In this document: piece after piece, positions 1 to 8,739 of the stretch
How positions within the stretch are numbered: position 1 is the first letter of the stretch
Layout of the letters: each line of letters begins with the position of its first letter
Assembly (NCBI GenBank): GCA_009840385.1
Contig: VXNX01000013.1
Span: 124,001 to 188,000, forward strand
Length of the DNA: 64,000 nucleotides
Source of the DNA: Candidatus Dadabacteria bacterium
Lineage (GTDB): Bacteria > Desulfobacterota_D > UBA1144 > Nemesobacterales > Nemesobacteraceae
Direction of reading: 5' to 3'
The notes under the pieces: model-generated
What the model saw: the letters and a program-made list of their open reading frames with translations, nothing else
Databases searched by the model: none
What the model was told of the DNA's origin: nothing
Translations under genes and position numbers: made by a program

Positions 1-2076
1 ATAACGTCCTTCGGCCCCTATTCGCCCGGCCAAGCGGTCATGATGAAAAGAAAGGGAATAGAGGGCATATATCTCGGCGGATGGGCCACGTCGGCAAAGG
101 GATCGATCGGCGAGGACCAGGGAGCGGATCTCGCGAGCTACCCGCTTAGCCAGGTGCCGGACGAGGCGGCCCCCATAGTGAGGGCACTTCTCGCCGCGGA
201 CAAGAACCAGAGATACAACCGCGCAAGGATGACCGAAAAGGAAAGGCAGCAGACGCCCGAGATCGACTACAGCCCCTTCATAATCGCCGATGCGGACACG
301 GGGCACGGCGGCGACGCCCACGTTAGAAACCTTATCAGAAGGTTTGTCGAGGCGGGCGTTACAGGCTATCACATAGAAGACCAGAAGCCCGGAACCAAGA
401 AATGCGGTCACCAGGGCGGAAAGGTTCTCGTGCCTTCCGACGAGCAGATAAAGAGGCTTAACGCCGCCCGGTTCCAGCTCGATATCATGGAAGTGCCGGG
501 AATAATAGTTTCAAGGACCGACGCCGAAGCCGCCACCCTTCTTGACGGAAACGGGGACGAGCGCGACCAGCCGTTTGTCCTGGGAGCAACCAAGCTCAAC
601 ATCCCAAGCTACAAAAACGCCTACCTTACTATTCTTAAAAGAATCCACGAAAAAGGCGTAAAGGAGATAAACGGCCACAAGCTCTACAAGATAAGCAAAG
701 AGGTCTACGCGGAAACGGACAAGTGGCTTGAGGAAACCGGCATAGCGTCGTTTATTGACGAGAATATAGAAGCAATGAAGGGGGATACCCAGGAGCTTGA
801 AACCGCTTTGGATTCCGTAGTCACCAAGTTCGTCGAGATATGGGAAGAGGAGTCCGGCCTCAGCACCTTCGGCGAAACAATAGAAACGCTAATGGAGTTT
901 AACATGGAGCAGGGCATTGAATTCGATATGACCATCGAGCAGTGGAGGGAGTTTGCCAAGACCGCCTCCACTAAAGACGCCATGGAGAAAGCTGATTCTC
1001 TGGGAATCGACTACATATGGGACCCCGAGATTTCAAGAACGCCCGAGGGATATTCCCAGGTAAAAGGCGGAATCGAATACGCGATCGCGAAGTCGCTTGC
1101 CGTGGCGCCCTTCGCCGATCTGCTCTGGATGGAGACCAAGACGGCTGACCTTGAGGACGCAAGGCAGTTCGCGGACGCCATCCACGAAGTGTTTCCGGAC
1201 AAGATGCTTGCCTACAATCTCTCTCCTTCCTTTAACTGGGACACGACGGGAATGACCGACGAGGAAATGAAGAAATTCCCGGAGGAGATAGGGAAGCTCG
1301 GCTTCGTGTTCGATTTCATAACCTACGGAGGCCACCAGATCGACGGCATGGCCGCCGAAGAGTTCGCGACCGCGCTCATGCAAGACGGCATGCTCGCCCT
1401 AGCGCGCGTGCAGAGAAGGCTGAGGCTCATAGATTCGCCCTACAAGACTCCGCAGACCCATGTCGGAGGACCCCGCATGGACGGAGCGCTCGTGGCAAGT
1501 TCGGGAAGAACCGCAACCACGAAGGCCATGGGCAAGGGTTCGACCCAGTTCCAGCACCTAGTTCAGACGGAGGTTTCGATCAAGCTTCTCGAAGAGTGGC
1601 TCGAGGCCTGGACAAGGCACTACAAGATTGAAGACAGCTTCACCGTTGAACTCAAGCCTCACACCGTGGGCACTTTCGTGCTTGAACTGGACATCATGAA
1701 CGGCAAAGGCGATAAGGTGGCAGATGTCATATTCGAGATACTGCAGGACAGAAAGGGAGAGAAGATACTGACGGTGAGGGACGAGAACAATTTTGACCCT
1801 GCCCTTCGCCAGAAACGTCTCGCTACCCTGCTTCACCTGTTTTTGATCCACCGCTACAGAACGGATTTCGTGCACTACGTGAGCCCGACAGAGGATAATC
1901 TCATGCAGACCAAGGGGATGATGAGGCTTGGGATCTACGAATCGGTTAACACCGAAGTCGGTCACATAATAGTGACGAAGGTGAACGTCGAATACGTGAA
2001 GGAACTGCTTAGTCCCAACCGCAGGGAACTCAAGAAGCTTATCGCGAAAAAAACCGGTAGACGCAAAAAGAAGTAA
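1..2076 (+). CDS. aceA: Isocitrate lyase, long form (5' end outside window)
   Basis: Splits isocitrate into glyoxylate and succinate, the first step of the glyoxylate shunt, in the cytoplasm. The reading frame is open from base 1, so the N-terminus lies outside the window; 691 codons are visible. The catalytic signature KKCGH is encoded near 397-411, preceded by the DADTGHGG metal-binding segment near 283-306. The visible length far exceeds the roughly 430 residues of the E. coli enzyme and fits the long class typified by mycobacterial AceA2. The gene ends 35 bp before the inverted repeat of the restriction island. No terminator hairpin is visible after the stop. Malate synthase is not in the window. 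Confidence 0.93.
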   Translation: MTSFGPYSPGQAVMMKRKGIEGIYLGGWATSAKGSIGEDQGADLASYPLSQVPDEAAPIVRALLAADKNQRYNRARMTEKERQQTPEIDYSPFIIADADTGHGGDAHVRNLIRRFVEAGVTGYHIEDQKPGTKKCGHQGGKVLVPSDEQIKRLNAARFQLDIMEVPGIIVSRTDAEAATLLDGNGDERDQPFVLGATKLNIPSYKNAYLTILKRIHEKGVKEINGHKLYKISKEVYAETDKWLEETGIASFIDENIEAMKGDTQELETALDSVVTKFVEIWEEESGLSTFGETIETLMEFNMEQGIEFDMTIEQWREFAKTASTKDAMEKADSLGIDYIWDPEISRTPEGYSQVKGGIEYAIAKSLAVAPFADLLWMETKTADLEDARQFADAIHEVFPDKMLAYNLSPSFNWDTTGMTDEEMKKFPEEIGKLGFVFDFITYGGHQIDGMAAEEFATALMQDGMLALARVQRRLRLIDSPYKTPQTHVGGPRMDGALVASSGRTATTKAMGKGSTQFQHLVQTEVSIKLLEEWLEAWTRHYKIEDSFTVELKPHTVGTFVLELDIMNGKGDKVADVIFEILQDRKGEKILTVRDENNFDPALRQKRLATLLHLFLIHRYRTDFVHYVSPTEDNLMQTKGMMRLGIYESVNTEVGHIIVTKVNVEYVKELLSPNRRELKKLIAKKTGRRKKK

Positions 2077-2111
2077 CGGAGTGCCGGATTGAAAAGATTC
2101 TGTTTTTGTGC

Positions 2112-2162
2112 GTGCCCAAGGTGAAAAGTGTTTCTTTTGGGAATTATATATCTAGGTTGACT
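2112..2162 (+). repeat. Left terminal inverted repeat of the restriction island
   Basis: Bases 2112-2128 match the complement of 5997-6013 exactly. The following bases (GGGAATTATATATC and onward) match the right repeat's GGGGACTATATACT imperfectly, giving about 45-50 bp of similarity with a small indel. It lies 35 bp after the isocitrate lyase stop. Confidence 0.75.
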
Positions 2163-2321
2163 GCTTTCTCTGTTTGTCCGCTTCCGTCGCCATCGTCTTC
2201 TCGACATACTGCCGAGCCCGTTTGTTCGCAGCCCGCTTCAGGAACCGCTTGACGAGGACTCCGTTTGTGTCCTTGTTAGGTCACGGAAGTGCAATTGTCC
2301 GTGCTTTTTCGATGGTTCCAT
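2152..2321 (-). pseudogene. Small basic gene after hsdS, frameshifted
   Basis: Six bases beyond the specificity gene stop, an ATG at 2321 opens a lysine-rich frame (MEPSKKHGQLHFRD) that runs out of frame near 2280. A one-base shift restores a second stretch, NKDTNGVLVKRFLKRAANKR onward, that ends at a TAG at 2152. Read together they would give a basic protein of about 55 residues, third in the restriction operon. I do not recognise it, and no single intact frame covers it. It is either a decayed small gene or a chance pair of short frames. Confidence 0.3.
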
Positions 2322-2327
2322 TGTGCT

Positions 2328-3818
2328 TCACCGTTTCCCCGGTCGGTAGGTCTGCACCCCCTTGGCCGCTTCTTCGGGCGTTGCACTCTTGTAACCCGCT
2401 TTGTATGTCTGCTTTTGCGGATGGCTAAACCTGTCGGTAAGTTTCGCTACGCCCGCTTCGGCAGATAAAACGGCTTGCGATTTCATGGACATTCCTTTCT
2501 TCATGAACGAATCTATGTTGCGTAACATACTTGATTTCGGCAGCGGAACCAAAACATTCCTGATGTGATCCTCAGTCAGTTCATCCACAACCGCACCATG
2601 AATGTTGGCAATTAGTTGAATCTGCCCCAACGGGGATGTGAGGAACGAGCATAGATATCCGGCGGGACACGCCTTTTCCTGCGGCACGACACGCATAATG
2701 TGTTCGGAAGCCGCCCAGCCATCCCACTCATCTGGGCAAATGGTCACGCGCCCTACGGTTCCAGATCGTGTAACGAGAACCCACCCGGCTTCAATCGAGA
2801 CTTCGTCTATGAGTTCATGTTCTCGGGACAGGTATTTCAAGTCCGCTGCTTGGAATTGGACAACGTGACTCCCTTGGAGAAACGGCACCCCGTACTCGGG
2901 TTGGACGTAGATTCTCTTGAATCTCTTTGGCATGAAAACTTCCGCAACATTCCGTAGCGGCACCGCATCCATTTCGCGCAATTGGTCAAGGGCGTCGAAA
3001 AGGGCAGGATTGTAGTGTCCGGCATCGATTCTGAGTTCCCCGCTCAGGTGCGTTGACCGAAGGGAGAACCAATTGGCTTGGGAACAGTCTGCCGATGACG
3101 TTACCGGGATGGTGTCCACGGCCTTGCGTACCAAGGTCGCTGCTTCCGAGCGTTCATCGACCGATGCTGTCATTGCAGTCTCAATCGAATGGACCAATGC
3201 TCTATCTTCCGCCGTTTCCGGTAAGGGCACGAGAATGTCTTCTGCTTGTTCTTCGGTTAGTTCATCGACCACCGCCCCATATATGTTTGCGGTCAACTGG
3301 GCTTGACCGAGTGGCGAAGCGAGGAACGCGGCTAGATAACCGGAAGGGCATTTCGTCTCATCTGGAACAATACGAAGGATATGCTGCGAAGCCGCCCAGC
3401 CATCCCATTCCGGCAGGCAGATGGCAGTTCTTCCAATGGTTCCCGAGCATGTCACCAAAAGCCATCCGGCGCGCACTATCCACTGTTCGAGCCTATGGCT
3501 GGACAGGGATAGGTATTTGAGATCGGCGGGTTGGAAGTGAACGACGTGGCTTCCCTGCAAGAATGGGATACCGTGTTCTCTCTCGACGTACATGCGTTTG
3601 AATCTCGGCGGGATGAACACGTTTTCCGTGATGTCGGCCAATCGTTCGAGGCGCATGCCCGATTCATTCAAAGTGCGTAGCGCTTCGATCAGACGGGGAC
3701 TGTATCGTTCCGCGTCAAAGCGAAGTTCGTCCGAGTCTGTCAGGAAGCCGGACGGCAGGACGTAGCTCTCCGTTTTGGACGGAGGTGCATGCTTGGGAGA
3801 GGGAACCGTTTGCAGCAT
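2328..3818 (-). CDS. Restriction-modification specificity subunit with two similar target-recognition halves
   Basis: 496 residues, the DNA-recognition partner of the nuclease-methyltransferase encoded just upstream. The protein is an internal tandem repeat: residues 31-200 and 260-428 align throughout. Both halves carry a G(I/V)PFLQGSHVV segment, an EWDGWAAS segment and GAVVDELTE near the end. That is the HsdS arrangement of two target-recognition domains separated by helical spacers. Ordinary type I subunits have dissimilar halves that read different half-sites. Two similar halves suggest related half-sites, as in symmetric type IIB enzymes; this is inference. The ATG follows the upstream stop by one base, so the pair is translationally coupled. 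Confidence 0.85.
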   Translation of the reverse strand: MLQTVPSPKHAPPSKTESYVLPSGFLTDSDELRFDAERYSPRLIEALRTLNESGMRLERLADITENVFIPPRFKRMYVEREHGIPFLQGSHVVHFQPADLKYLSLSSHRLEQWIVRAGWLLVTCSGTIGRTAICLPEWDGWAASQHILRIVPDETKCPSGYLAAFLASPLGQAQLTANIYGAVVDELTEEQAEDILVPLPETAEDRALVHSIETAMTASVDERSEAATLVRKAVDTIPVTSSADCSQANWFSLRSTHLSGELRIDAGHYNPALFDALDQLREMDAVPLRNVAEVFMPKRFKRIYVQPEYGVPFLQGSHVVQFQAADLKYLSREHELIDEVSIEAGWVLVTRSGTVGRVTICPDEWDGWAASEHIMRVVPQEKACPAGYLCSFLTSPLGQIQLIANIHGAVVDELTEDHIRNVLVPLPKSSMLRNIDSFMKKGMSMKSQAVLSAEAGVAKLTDRFSHPQKQTYKAGYKSATPEEAAKGVQTYRPGKR

Positions 3819-3819
3819 C

Positions 3820-5685
3820 TCATGCTCCTAGCCATTCCTCGAAGTCCAGCACTACCTTTGGCAAATCGTCATCTATCGTTGGTTCTTCGTTGTCGTCGAG
3901 AATCACGAATCCTTCCGGTGTCTTCACGAAGACCTTGTTTCCCCTCTTGTCTATGCCGACCTTCTTGGGAATGGCCATGAAGACACCGTATTCGTCCAGC
4001 GCTCCCGCCCGCGCCAGCTTTACTTCCTCCCGAGAGAGTCTTTGCAGCACCAGGACACTCGGATTCGGCACTCCACCCCCTTCGGCGAAGGTCTCCTTGG
4101 GCAGGTCTATGGAAGCCACGATCCGCGTGTTCTGGAGCAGCCACTTCCGGATGAATCTGAGTCCGGGGTTGTTGGCGATGCTTCGAGGAAGGACGATGGC
4201 GAGGTATCCGCCCCGCTTGACGTACTTCAATGCGCCCTCCACAAACAACTGTTCGGCGGGCATGAATCTCCGCATGTCCTTGGATTCCAACGCAGGCAAT
4301 TCATAGCGAGAAAGAATATGCGGGTCGTCTATGTTTGCTTGTCCTCCAAACGGAGGGTTCGTCACCACGATGTCGAATGCGCCTTGCTTGATTTTCTGAC
4401 GGGCCGTTTCGTCCTCCCATTCCCCCGGTGCAGCGAGGGAGTCACCTTGGAACACGTTCACGGAACCGTCGCCGTGCATGACGAGGTTCATCTGCGTTGT
4501 GCGGACAAGAAAGGGGTTGATATCCATGCCAAAGATGTTGCGTTCCGCCAGTTCTTTGACGCGGATTTCCGCACGGGTGCGGATATCTTCTTCGGAACCA
4601 CCTTTCGCCCGCTCGAATCCGGTTATCTTTTCTCGCACAAGGTTGATTACCGCGACGAGGAATCCGCCCGTTCCGCAGCAGCAGTCGAGCACCTTCAAGG
4701 AGGCGATTCTCTGGTTCGAGTGCAGCGACAACACCATACGGACGGCCATGTCGCAGACATTGCGAGGCGTGAAGAACTCGCCCCGATCTCCCCGCAGGTT
4801 TGCTCCAACCAGTTCCTCGTATGCCTGCCCCTTTATATCCGTCCGGGTATTGAGCAACGAGTATCGCTGCAATTCGGATACGATGTAGGCGAGAACCTTC
4901 AGGTTCAACTTGATCCGGTCATCTGGTTCAAAGATATAGGGATAGCGGTCCTTGACCTCGTTGAACAATGGCGAGATGCGTTCGTCCCGAAGCCTGCGCT
5001 GCCCAGCGATGGACTTGCGCTCCTCCCCGAGAACGAAAAATCGCAGATCGTCCACGACCTCTTTCTCGTCTAACACCTTGCAGAAGATAAGCTTTTGGAG
5101 TTCGTGGAATGCTTCAGCCTTCTGGATTCCCTGATTGGCGTAAATATAGTTGTGACAGCGCCGGAGTGAAGCCTTGAGGTCAGTCGCCGGGGTAAGTTCG
5201 TGGAACTTGGGCGGTTGCGGCTGCGTATCCCCAAACCGTGGAATATCGGTCGTGTCTTCAATCTTCCCGTCTTCGGCTTTCTCGTAGGCCAGCCTCTCCG
5301 AACCTACCCACAGCCCGAACCGGCACGACGAACAGGCGCTCATGTAGCTCTTGAGTTGTTCGACGCCTTCATCTTTGTCCTTCGGCTTGATGTCTTCGCG
5401 CTTCGCTTCCACAATGACGGCAACTGTGTCCTGCCGTCTGGGACCACCCGGTTTGAAGATCACGATGTCGGCGCGTTTTCGCTTCGTCCCCATCTTCACC
5501 GAGAACTCGACGGCCATGTCCGATACGTCATATCCGTACTCGTCAACGAGACTCCTCGCCCATCGCTGCCGGACGTTTTCCTCGGGGGTATCCTTCCGCA
5601 GTTTACCGCTGACAAAGCACCTAATCTTGCCTGCCGGTACGAAGGGAATTACCTCGGCAGGAGGTTTTTTGTCTTTCCCGCTCAT
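3820..5685 (-). CDS. Fused restriction nuclease / N6-adenine DNA methyltransferase (BcgI-like type IIB/IIG)
   Basis: 621 residues from the ATG at 5685; an in-frame extension to 5802 would run through the transposase remnant and is less likely. Residues 25-140 form a PD-(D/E)xK nuclease of the HsdR N-terminal type, with D73 in RADIVIF, E93 and K95 in VEAK, and Q110. Residues 285-620 are an HsdM-like adenine methyltransferase: GEFFTP at 302-307, SAM-binding motif DCCCGTGGF at 334-342, catalytic NPPF at 443-446. There is no separate HsdR with a helicase motor. Nuclease and methylase in one chain plus a separate specificity protein is the BcgI plan, which cuts on both sides of its site; Type IIG-like variants are the alternative. 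It overlaps the transposase remnant by ATGA. Confidence 0.85.
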   Translation of the reverse strand: MSGKDKKPPAEVIPFVPAGKIRCFVSGKLRKDTPEENVRQRWARSLVDEYGYDVSDMAVEFSVKMGTKRKRADIVIFKPGGPRRQDTVAVIVEAKREDIKPKDKDEGVEQLKSYMSACSSCRFGLWVGSERLAYEKAEDGKIEDTTDIPRFGDTQPQPPKFHELTPATDLKASLRRCHNYIYANQGIQKAEAFHELQKLIFCKVLDEKEVVDDLRFFVLGEERKSIAGQRRLRDERISPLFNEVKDRYPYIFEPDDRIKLNLKVLAYIVSELQRYSLLNTRTDIKGQAYEELVGANLRGDRGEFFTPRNVCDMAVRMVLSLHSNQRIASLKVLDCCCGTGGFLVAVINLVREKITGFERAKGGSEEDIRTRAEIRVKELAERNIFGMDINPFLVRTTQMNLVMHGDGSVNVFQGDSLAAPGEWEDETARQKIKQGAFDIVVTNPPFGGQANIDDPHILSRYELPALESKDMRRFMPAEQLFVEGALKYVKRGGYLAIVLPRSIANNPGLRFIRKWLLQNTRIVASIDLPKETFAEGGGVPNPSVLVLQRLSREEVKLARAGALDEYGVFMAIPKKVGIDKRGNKVFVKTPEGFVILDDNEEPTIDDDLPKVVLDFEEWLGA

Positions 5686-5918
5686 GCCTGTACCTCTACC
5701 GACAGTCTGTTGTTGCTCACCAGCTTCCGGTAGGGCAGCATGAGTCCGCCTGTGACGATGGCCATCTGTTCGATAGTGTCTAGTTCCTGGATGTTGTGGC
5801 AACTAGCGAACTTATCTACGAACCATCGGCGGGCGGCTTCCTCGTCGGGAAACATCCGCACCAGTTCTATGAGGGAAATGCCTTTCCTGTGGGCATTGGC
5901 GGGTGCCTTACGTGCCAT
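5682..5918 (-). pseudogene. Internally deleted IS1595-family transposase, 78 codons
   Basis: The first 35 residues (MARKAPANAHRKGISLIELV, then MFPDEEAARRWF) match the start of IS1595/ISXO2-type transposases, normally followed by a zinc ribbon. The last 40 (HNIQELDTIEQM onward) match the C-terminal tail of the same family. The zinc ribbon and the whole catalytic DDE-type core are missing, yet the frame is kept across the junction. The gene starts just inside the right inverted repeat, where an IS transposase should start, and its TGA overlaps the methyltransferase ATG as ATGA. It cannot catalyse transposition. It may survive as a leader that couples translation of the restriction genes. Confidence 0.7.
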
Positions 5919-5962
5919 AGTCTTCGTCCGTTGTAATTTAGGCTGAAGTATGCCCGAACCGG

Positions 5963-6013
5963 AATCAAATGCCAACCCAAGTATATAGTCCCCTTTCTTT
6001 TCACCTTGGGCAC
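5963..6013 (-). repeat. Right terminal inverted repeat of the restriction island
   Basis: Reverse complement of the left repeat: exact over 17 bases (5997-6013), then imperfect inward to about 5963. It sits 45 bases upstream of the transposase-remnant ATG and 258 bases upstream of the mgtE start. An outward-facing T-rich flank (CTTTTGT at 6016-6022) loosely resembles TTTTTGT at 2103-2109, but this is too weak to call a target duplication. Confidence 0.72.
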
Positions 6014-6077
6014 AGCTTTTGTCTGCTTCTTCCGCGAGATATCGCTCACTGATTAAATCTCACTTCCCGATCACCAC

Positions 6078-6121
6078 TCCCCCATAGGAGTTATGCGCGA
6101 CCATAACCACAAAGTGGGGGA
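6078..6121 (+). promoter_or_regulatory. Nested stem-loops in the mgtE leader
   Basis: Two perfect nested helices: outer TCCCCCA (6078-6084) with TGGGGGA (6115-6121), and inner GTTATG (6090-6095) with CATAAC (6102-6107) around a six-base loop. It ends 150 bases before the mgtE ATG. It does not match the M-box (ykoK) magnesium riboswitch consensus as I know it. It could be a leader structure of mgtE or a leftover of the neighbouring mobile element. Confidence 0.4.
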
Positions 6122-6271
6122 ATGCTCGGTTTCCCGCCGCTACAGCTTCAAAGAAAAAGATCGCAGGATATATTTTTTGTAGTAATCAATACCGAAAACT
6201 GTATCCTAATCTGTTCAGGAAAGAGGCACTCAACACGCCTCCCGAGAAAACACGGAACCGAGAGTAACAAA

Positions 6272-7645
6272 ATGCCGATTAACGTCAAAAAAACGGTAAA
6301 AAGAATAGACAGAGTCCTTAAGAAAGGGAACTGGGATGCAGTTAGAAGCATAACACAGTCCATGCACCCCTCCGAGATAGCATCCCTTATACAGGCTTCT
6401 CCGCAGGAAAAAAAGCATCTGATACTTGAGGCTCTCGACACCGAAGTAGCCTCTGAGGTCTATTTCCAGCTAAACCCCGAGGAACGCGTAAGCATGCTGA
6501 AGCTTATGCGGGAGACGTCCATCACCGCGATGGCAGAAGAAATGGAATCGGACGATGCCGCCGACTTCCTGGGAGAACTGCCGGAAGACCTGGCGAAGAA
6601 GGTTCTCGAGGCTATGGATCCGGAAGAACGCGAGGAGGTGACGCCGCTTCTCAAGTACCCGCAAGATTCTGCGGGCGGAATCATGCAGACCGAAGTTCTA
6701 AAAGGTTCGCATGACGCTACTTCTAGAGAAACCGTCGAACTGATAAGAAAAATCGAGGAAGAAGACGAAGAGGACGTAGAGGACCTGCATATGGTCTACG
6801 TTGTGAACGAAACGGGAAGGCTCGTCGGAAGGGTGTTTCCACTTAAGCTCTCAACTGCGGCGCCGGATTCTCCCCTCTGGACGATAATGGACCCTGTCGA
6901 GGTAACGCTCACTCCGAATATGGACCAAGAGGAAGTTGCCAAAATCTTCAGAAAATACGATGAAATGTCGCTTCCCGTTGTGGACGATTCGGGAGTGCTG
7001 CTCGGCAGAATAACCGCAGACGATATACTCGACGTCATATCCGAAGAGGCTGGGGAAGACATATACAAGCTCGGGGGAATAAGCGGCGAAGGACTCCACC
7101 CCATACACACGTCCATATACGACAACGTGAGACTGAGAGCGCCCTGGATAATGCTCGCTCTTGTGGGAGAACTTCTGGTGGCTTTCATAATAATGCAGAA
7201 GTTTCAAACCACACTTGAGAATTTCATCATACTCGCGGCGTTGCTACCCTTGGTCATGGCCACGGGTGGAAATGTCGGAGTTCAGACAAACACCATCACT
7301 GTCAGGGTCCTAGCCACTGGTGATTTCGTGATGAACCGGATAAAAGACCTCCTTCTGGCGGAACTCAAGGTGGGACTGGCCCTCGGGATCATAAGTGGCC
7401 TTCTGGGCGCCTTGATCGGACTTCTGCTAAATACCGCGGAAGCTGATGTTACAAGATTGTTTCTGGTAATATTCGCAGGGATTGTTGGAGCTACGCTTAC
7501 AACTTCGTTTCTTGGAGTTGCGGGGCCCCTTGTTCTTAACAGGCTAAAGATGGATCCGGCGGTATCCTCAGGGCCGTTTCTCGTTACTTTCAATGATATA
7601 TTCGGCACCGCTTTCTACCTGTTTTTAGGTGCGGCGCTGCTGTAA
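6272..7645 (+). CDS. mgtE: Magnesium transporter MgtE
   Basis: 457-residue inner-membrane Mg2+ channel. The family's order is visible: an N-terminal helical superfamily domain (about 1-130), a pair of CBS domains (about 135-255, with a DDILDVI segment), a connecting helix, and a C-terminal membrane domain with about five hydrophobic segments from residue 285. In characterised MgtE the cytosolic domains sense Mg2+ and close the pore. I chose the ATG at 6272 because homology begins there; the upstream open frame has no family resemblance. The gene stands alone, downstream of a structured leader and the restriction island. Confidence 0.93.
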   Translation: MPINVKKTVKRIDRVLKKGNWDAVRSITQSMHPSEIASLIQASPQEKKHLILEALDTEVASEVYFQLNPEERVSMLKLMRETSITAMAEEMESDDAADFLGELPEDLAKKVLEAMDPEEREEVTPLLKYPQDSAGGIMQTEVLKGSHDATSRETVELIRKIEEEDEEDVEDLHMVYVVNETGRLVGRVFPLKLSTAAPDSPLWTIMDPVEVTLTPNMDQEEVAKIFRKYDEMSLPVVDDSGVLLGRITADDILDVISEEAGEDIYKLGGISGEGLHPIHTSIYDNVRLRAPWIMLALVGELLVAFIIMQKFQTTLENFIILAALLPLVMATGGNVGVQTNTITVRVLATGDFVMNRIKDLLLAELKVGLALGIISGLLGALIGLLLNTAEADVTRLFLVIFAGIVGATLTTSFLGVAGPLVLNRLKMDPAVSSGPFLVTFNDIFGTAFYLFLGAALL

Positions 7646-7678
7646 ATGAAGTAGAGTCAGTATCCTTAGCAAATGATG

Positions 7679-7984
7679 TTAATCAACACTTAGTAGTTTG
7701 CCCTCATTGTCTAGCCGCCACTGAGCCGCATCAACAACATCGTTGCAAAAGAAACATGAATATTTTACTATCAGTGCTTCGAAACTGCGGTCGAGTTGGC
7801 TGCGATCACGGAGAACTTTAAACCCTTGTTGGAGATCAGCACTAATCGCGAGTTTTGACAATGCGTTAATGGGACCATCGCGTTCAATCATTTGCCGAGT
7901 TCGCGATGCCGCAAACCCAATGGCTTCCTCATAAAGTGTTATAGATTCCTCAATTTCTCGTAACAACGATCGTTTTGACAACAT
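7679..7984 (-). CDS. Conserved-looking small protein of unknown function
   Basis: 101 residues, soluble, with no signal peptide. It reads as a real protein: helical throughout, with an ALSKLAISADLQQGF segment mid-protein and a C-terminal CFFCNDVVDAAQW segment that has two cysteines. I do not recognise a family. It is convergent with mgtE, ending 33 bp after it, and is followed upstream by 500 bp with no evident gene, so it may be a lone acquired gene. No strong ribosome site is visible before the ATG. Confidence 0.55.
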   Translation of the reverse strand: MLSKRSLLREIEESITLYEEAIGFAASRTRQMIERDGPINALSKLAISADLQQGFKVLRDRSQLDRSFEALIVKYSCFFCNDVVDAAQWRLDNEGKLLSVD

Positions 7985-8487
7985 AATGTTCTTTTAAGCT
8001 TACCCGAATGTTTGACCTAAACGTGATTATATAACGTAATGGATGCTTTATAGAACTTGCAGTTTGGTCGCTAAGGACAAAGTGTGTTATACTTATGTCC
8101 ATCGATTTAGCCGATGAATTGTTTTTTTTAGTCCGCTTTATCTTTGTGGTATGTATTAGCTTCATTTCGGCTTCCGCACATGGGAATTTAATCCTGAAAG
8201 TGGAGGTAGATATGATAATTGCCAAAACGTGCGTGGAGATGTCGGCGATCTTGTGGAGGCCGTAATGGTATGCTGATCTACGCAATAAAATGTGGATAGT
8301 GATTCTAGGCTAGAAGGATCGCCTCATTGCCACGGGGAGGTCGCCCTCCCCCTCCACGCCCACTCTTTTGCCATGTTTGAATGGTATAAAGTGTGTGAAA
8401 TTCATCGGTTTAAAACCTTTTACTAAGTATCAGATTTAGTCCCCAAAGTGAGTATTCCGATAGGAATTACATCGGAATATGGAAATG
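7985..8487. other. Gene-poor stretch with two hairpins
   Basis: About 500 bp with no convincing gene. A perfect 7-bp GC hairpin (GGGGAGG, loop TCGC, CCTCCCC) lies at 8334-8351 without a following T tract. A perfect 9-bp hairpin (TATTCCGAT at 8453-8461 with ATCGGAATA at 8471-8479) lies 9 bases past the 3' end of tRNA-Arg and may stop or process that transcript. A short open frame on the minus strand (to 8285) has low-complexity content and no start signal. Confidence 0.45.
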
Positions 8488-8562
<75 letters not shown>

Positions 8563-8599
8563 CAAAAAACCAAACACGCATCAAATCACGAAGAAATGG

Positions 8600-8672
8600 T
8601 CGGGGTGAGAGGGCTCGAACCTCCGACCTCAGCATCCCAAATGCTGCGCGCTCCCAGCTGCGCCACACCCCG
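8600..8672 (-). tRNA. tRNA-Pro (TGG)
   Basis: Full cloverleaf on the minus strand: acceptor CGGGGTG pairs with CACCCCG, the anticodon stem CAGCA/TGCTG encloses TTTGGGA with anticodon TGG, and the T arm contains GGTTCGAGCC. It lies 37 bp upstream of tRNA-Arg in the same direction, so the two are probably co-transcribed. CCA is not encoded. Confidence 0.95.
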
Positions 8673-8710
8673 ATTTAAAAACGCATAATTATAACGACAG
8701 CTACTGAAGA

Positions 8711-8733
8711 AAACAAAACCGCCGTCCCGGCGG
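8711..8733 (-). terminator. Intrinsic terminator after the metallo-hydrolase gene
   Basis: On the minus strand a perfect 6-bp stem CCGCCG/CGGCGG with a 3-base loop (8719-8733) is followed by TTTTGTTT. It starts 7 bases after the stop of the gene at 8740 and separates that operon from the tRNAs. Confidence 0.75.
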
Positions 8734-8739
8734 AAAAAC

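Larger units (their letters stand above)
2112..6013. mobile_element. IS1595-like element carrying a restriction-modification module
   Basis: A 3.9-kb unit between mgtE and aceA is bounded by inverted repeats. The 17-mer GTGCCCAAGGTGAAAAG at 2112-2128 recurs as an exact reverse complement at 5997-6013, and similarity continues about 30 bp inward on each side. Inside, all reading right to left, are an internally deleted IS1595-family transposase (5682-5918), a nuclease-methyltransferase gene, a specificity gene and a small frameshifted gene. Transposase next to one repeat with passengers downstream is the layout of a passenger-carrying IS. No convincing 8-bp target duplication is visible, so the exact ends are uncertain. 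With no intact transposase it could move only if an enzyme were supplied in trans. Confidence 0.7.

Noticed and set aside
1033-1383. Minus-strand frames inside isocitrate lyase
   Set aside because: Overlaid on strongly conserved coding sequence of aceA; no start signal and no similarity.
2103-6023. TTTTTGT and CTTTTGT outside the island's inverted repeats as a target duplication
   Set aside because: The two are not placed symmetrically relative to the repeats and match only in a T-rich run.
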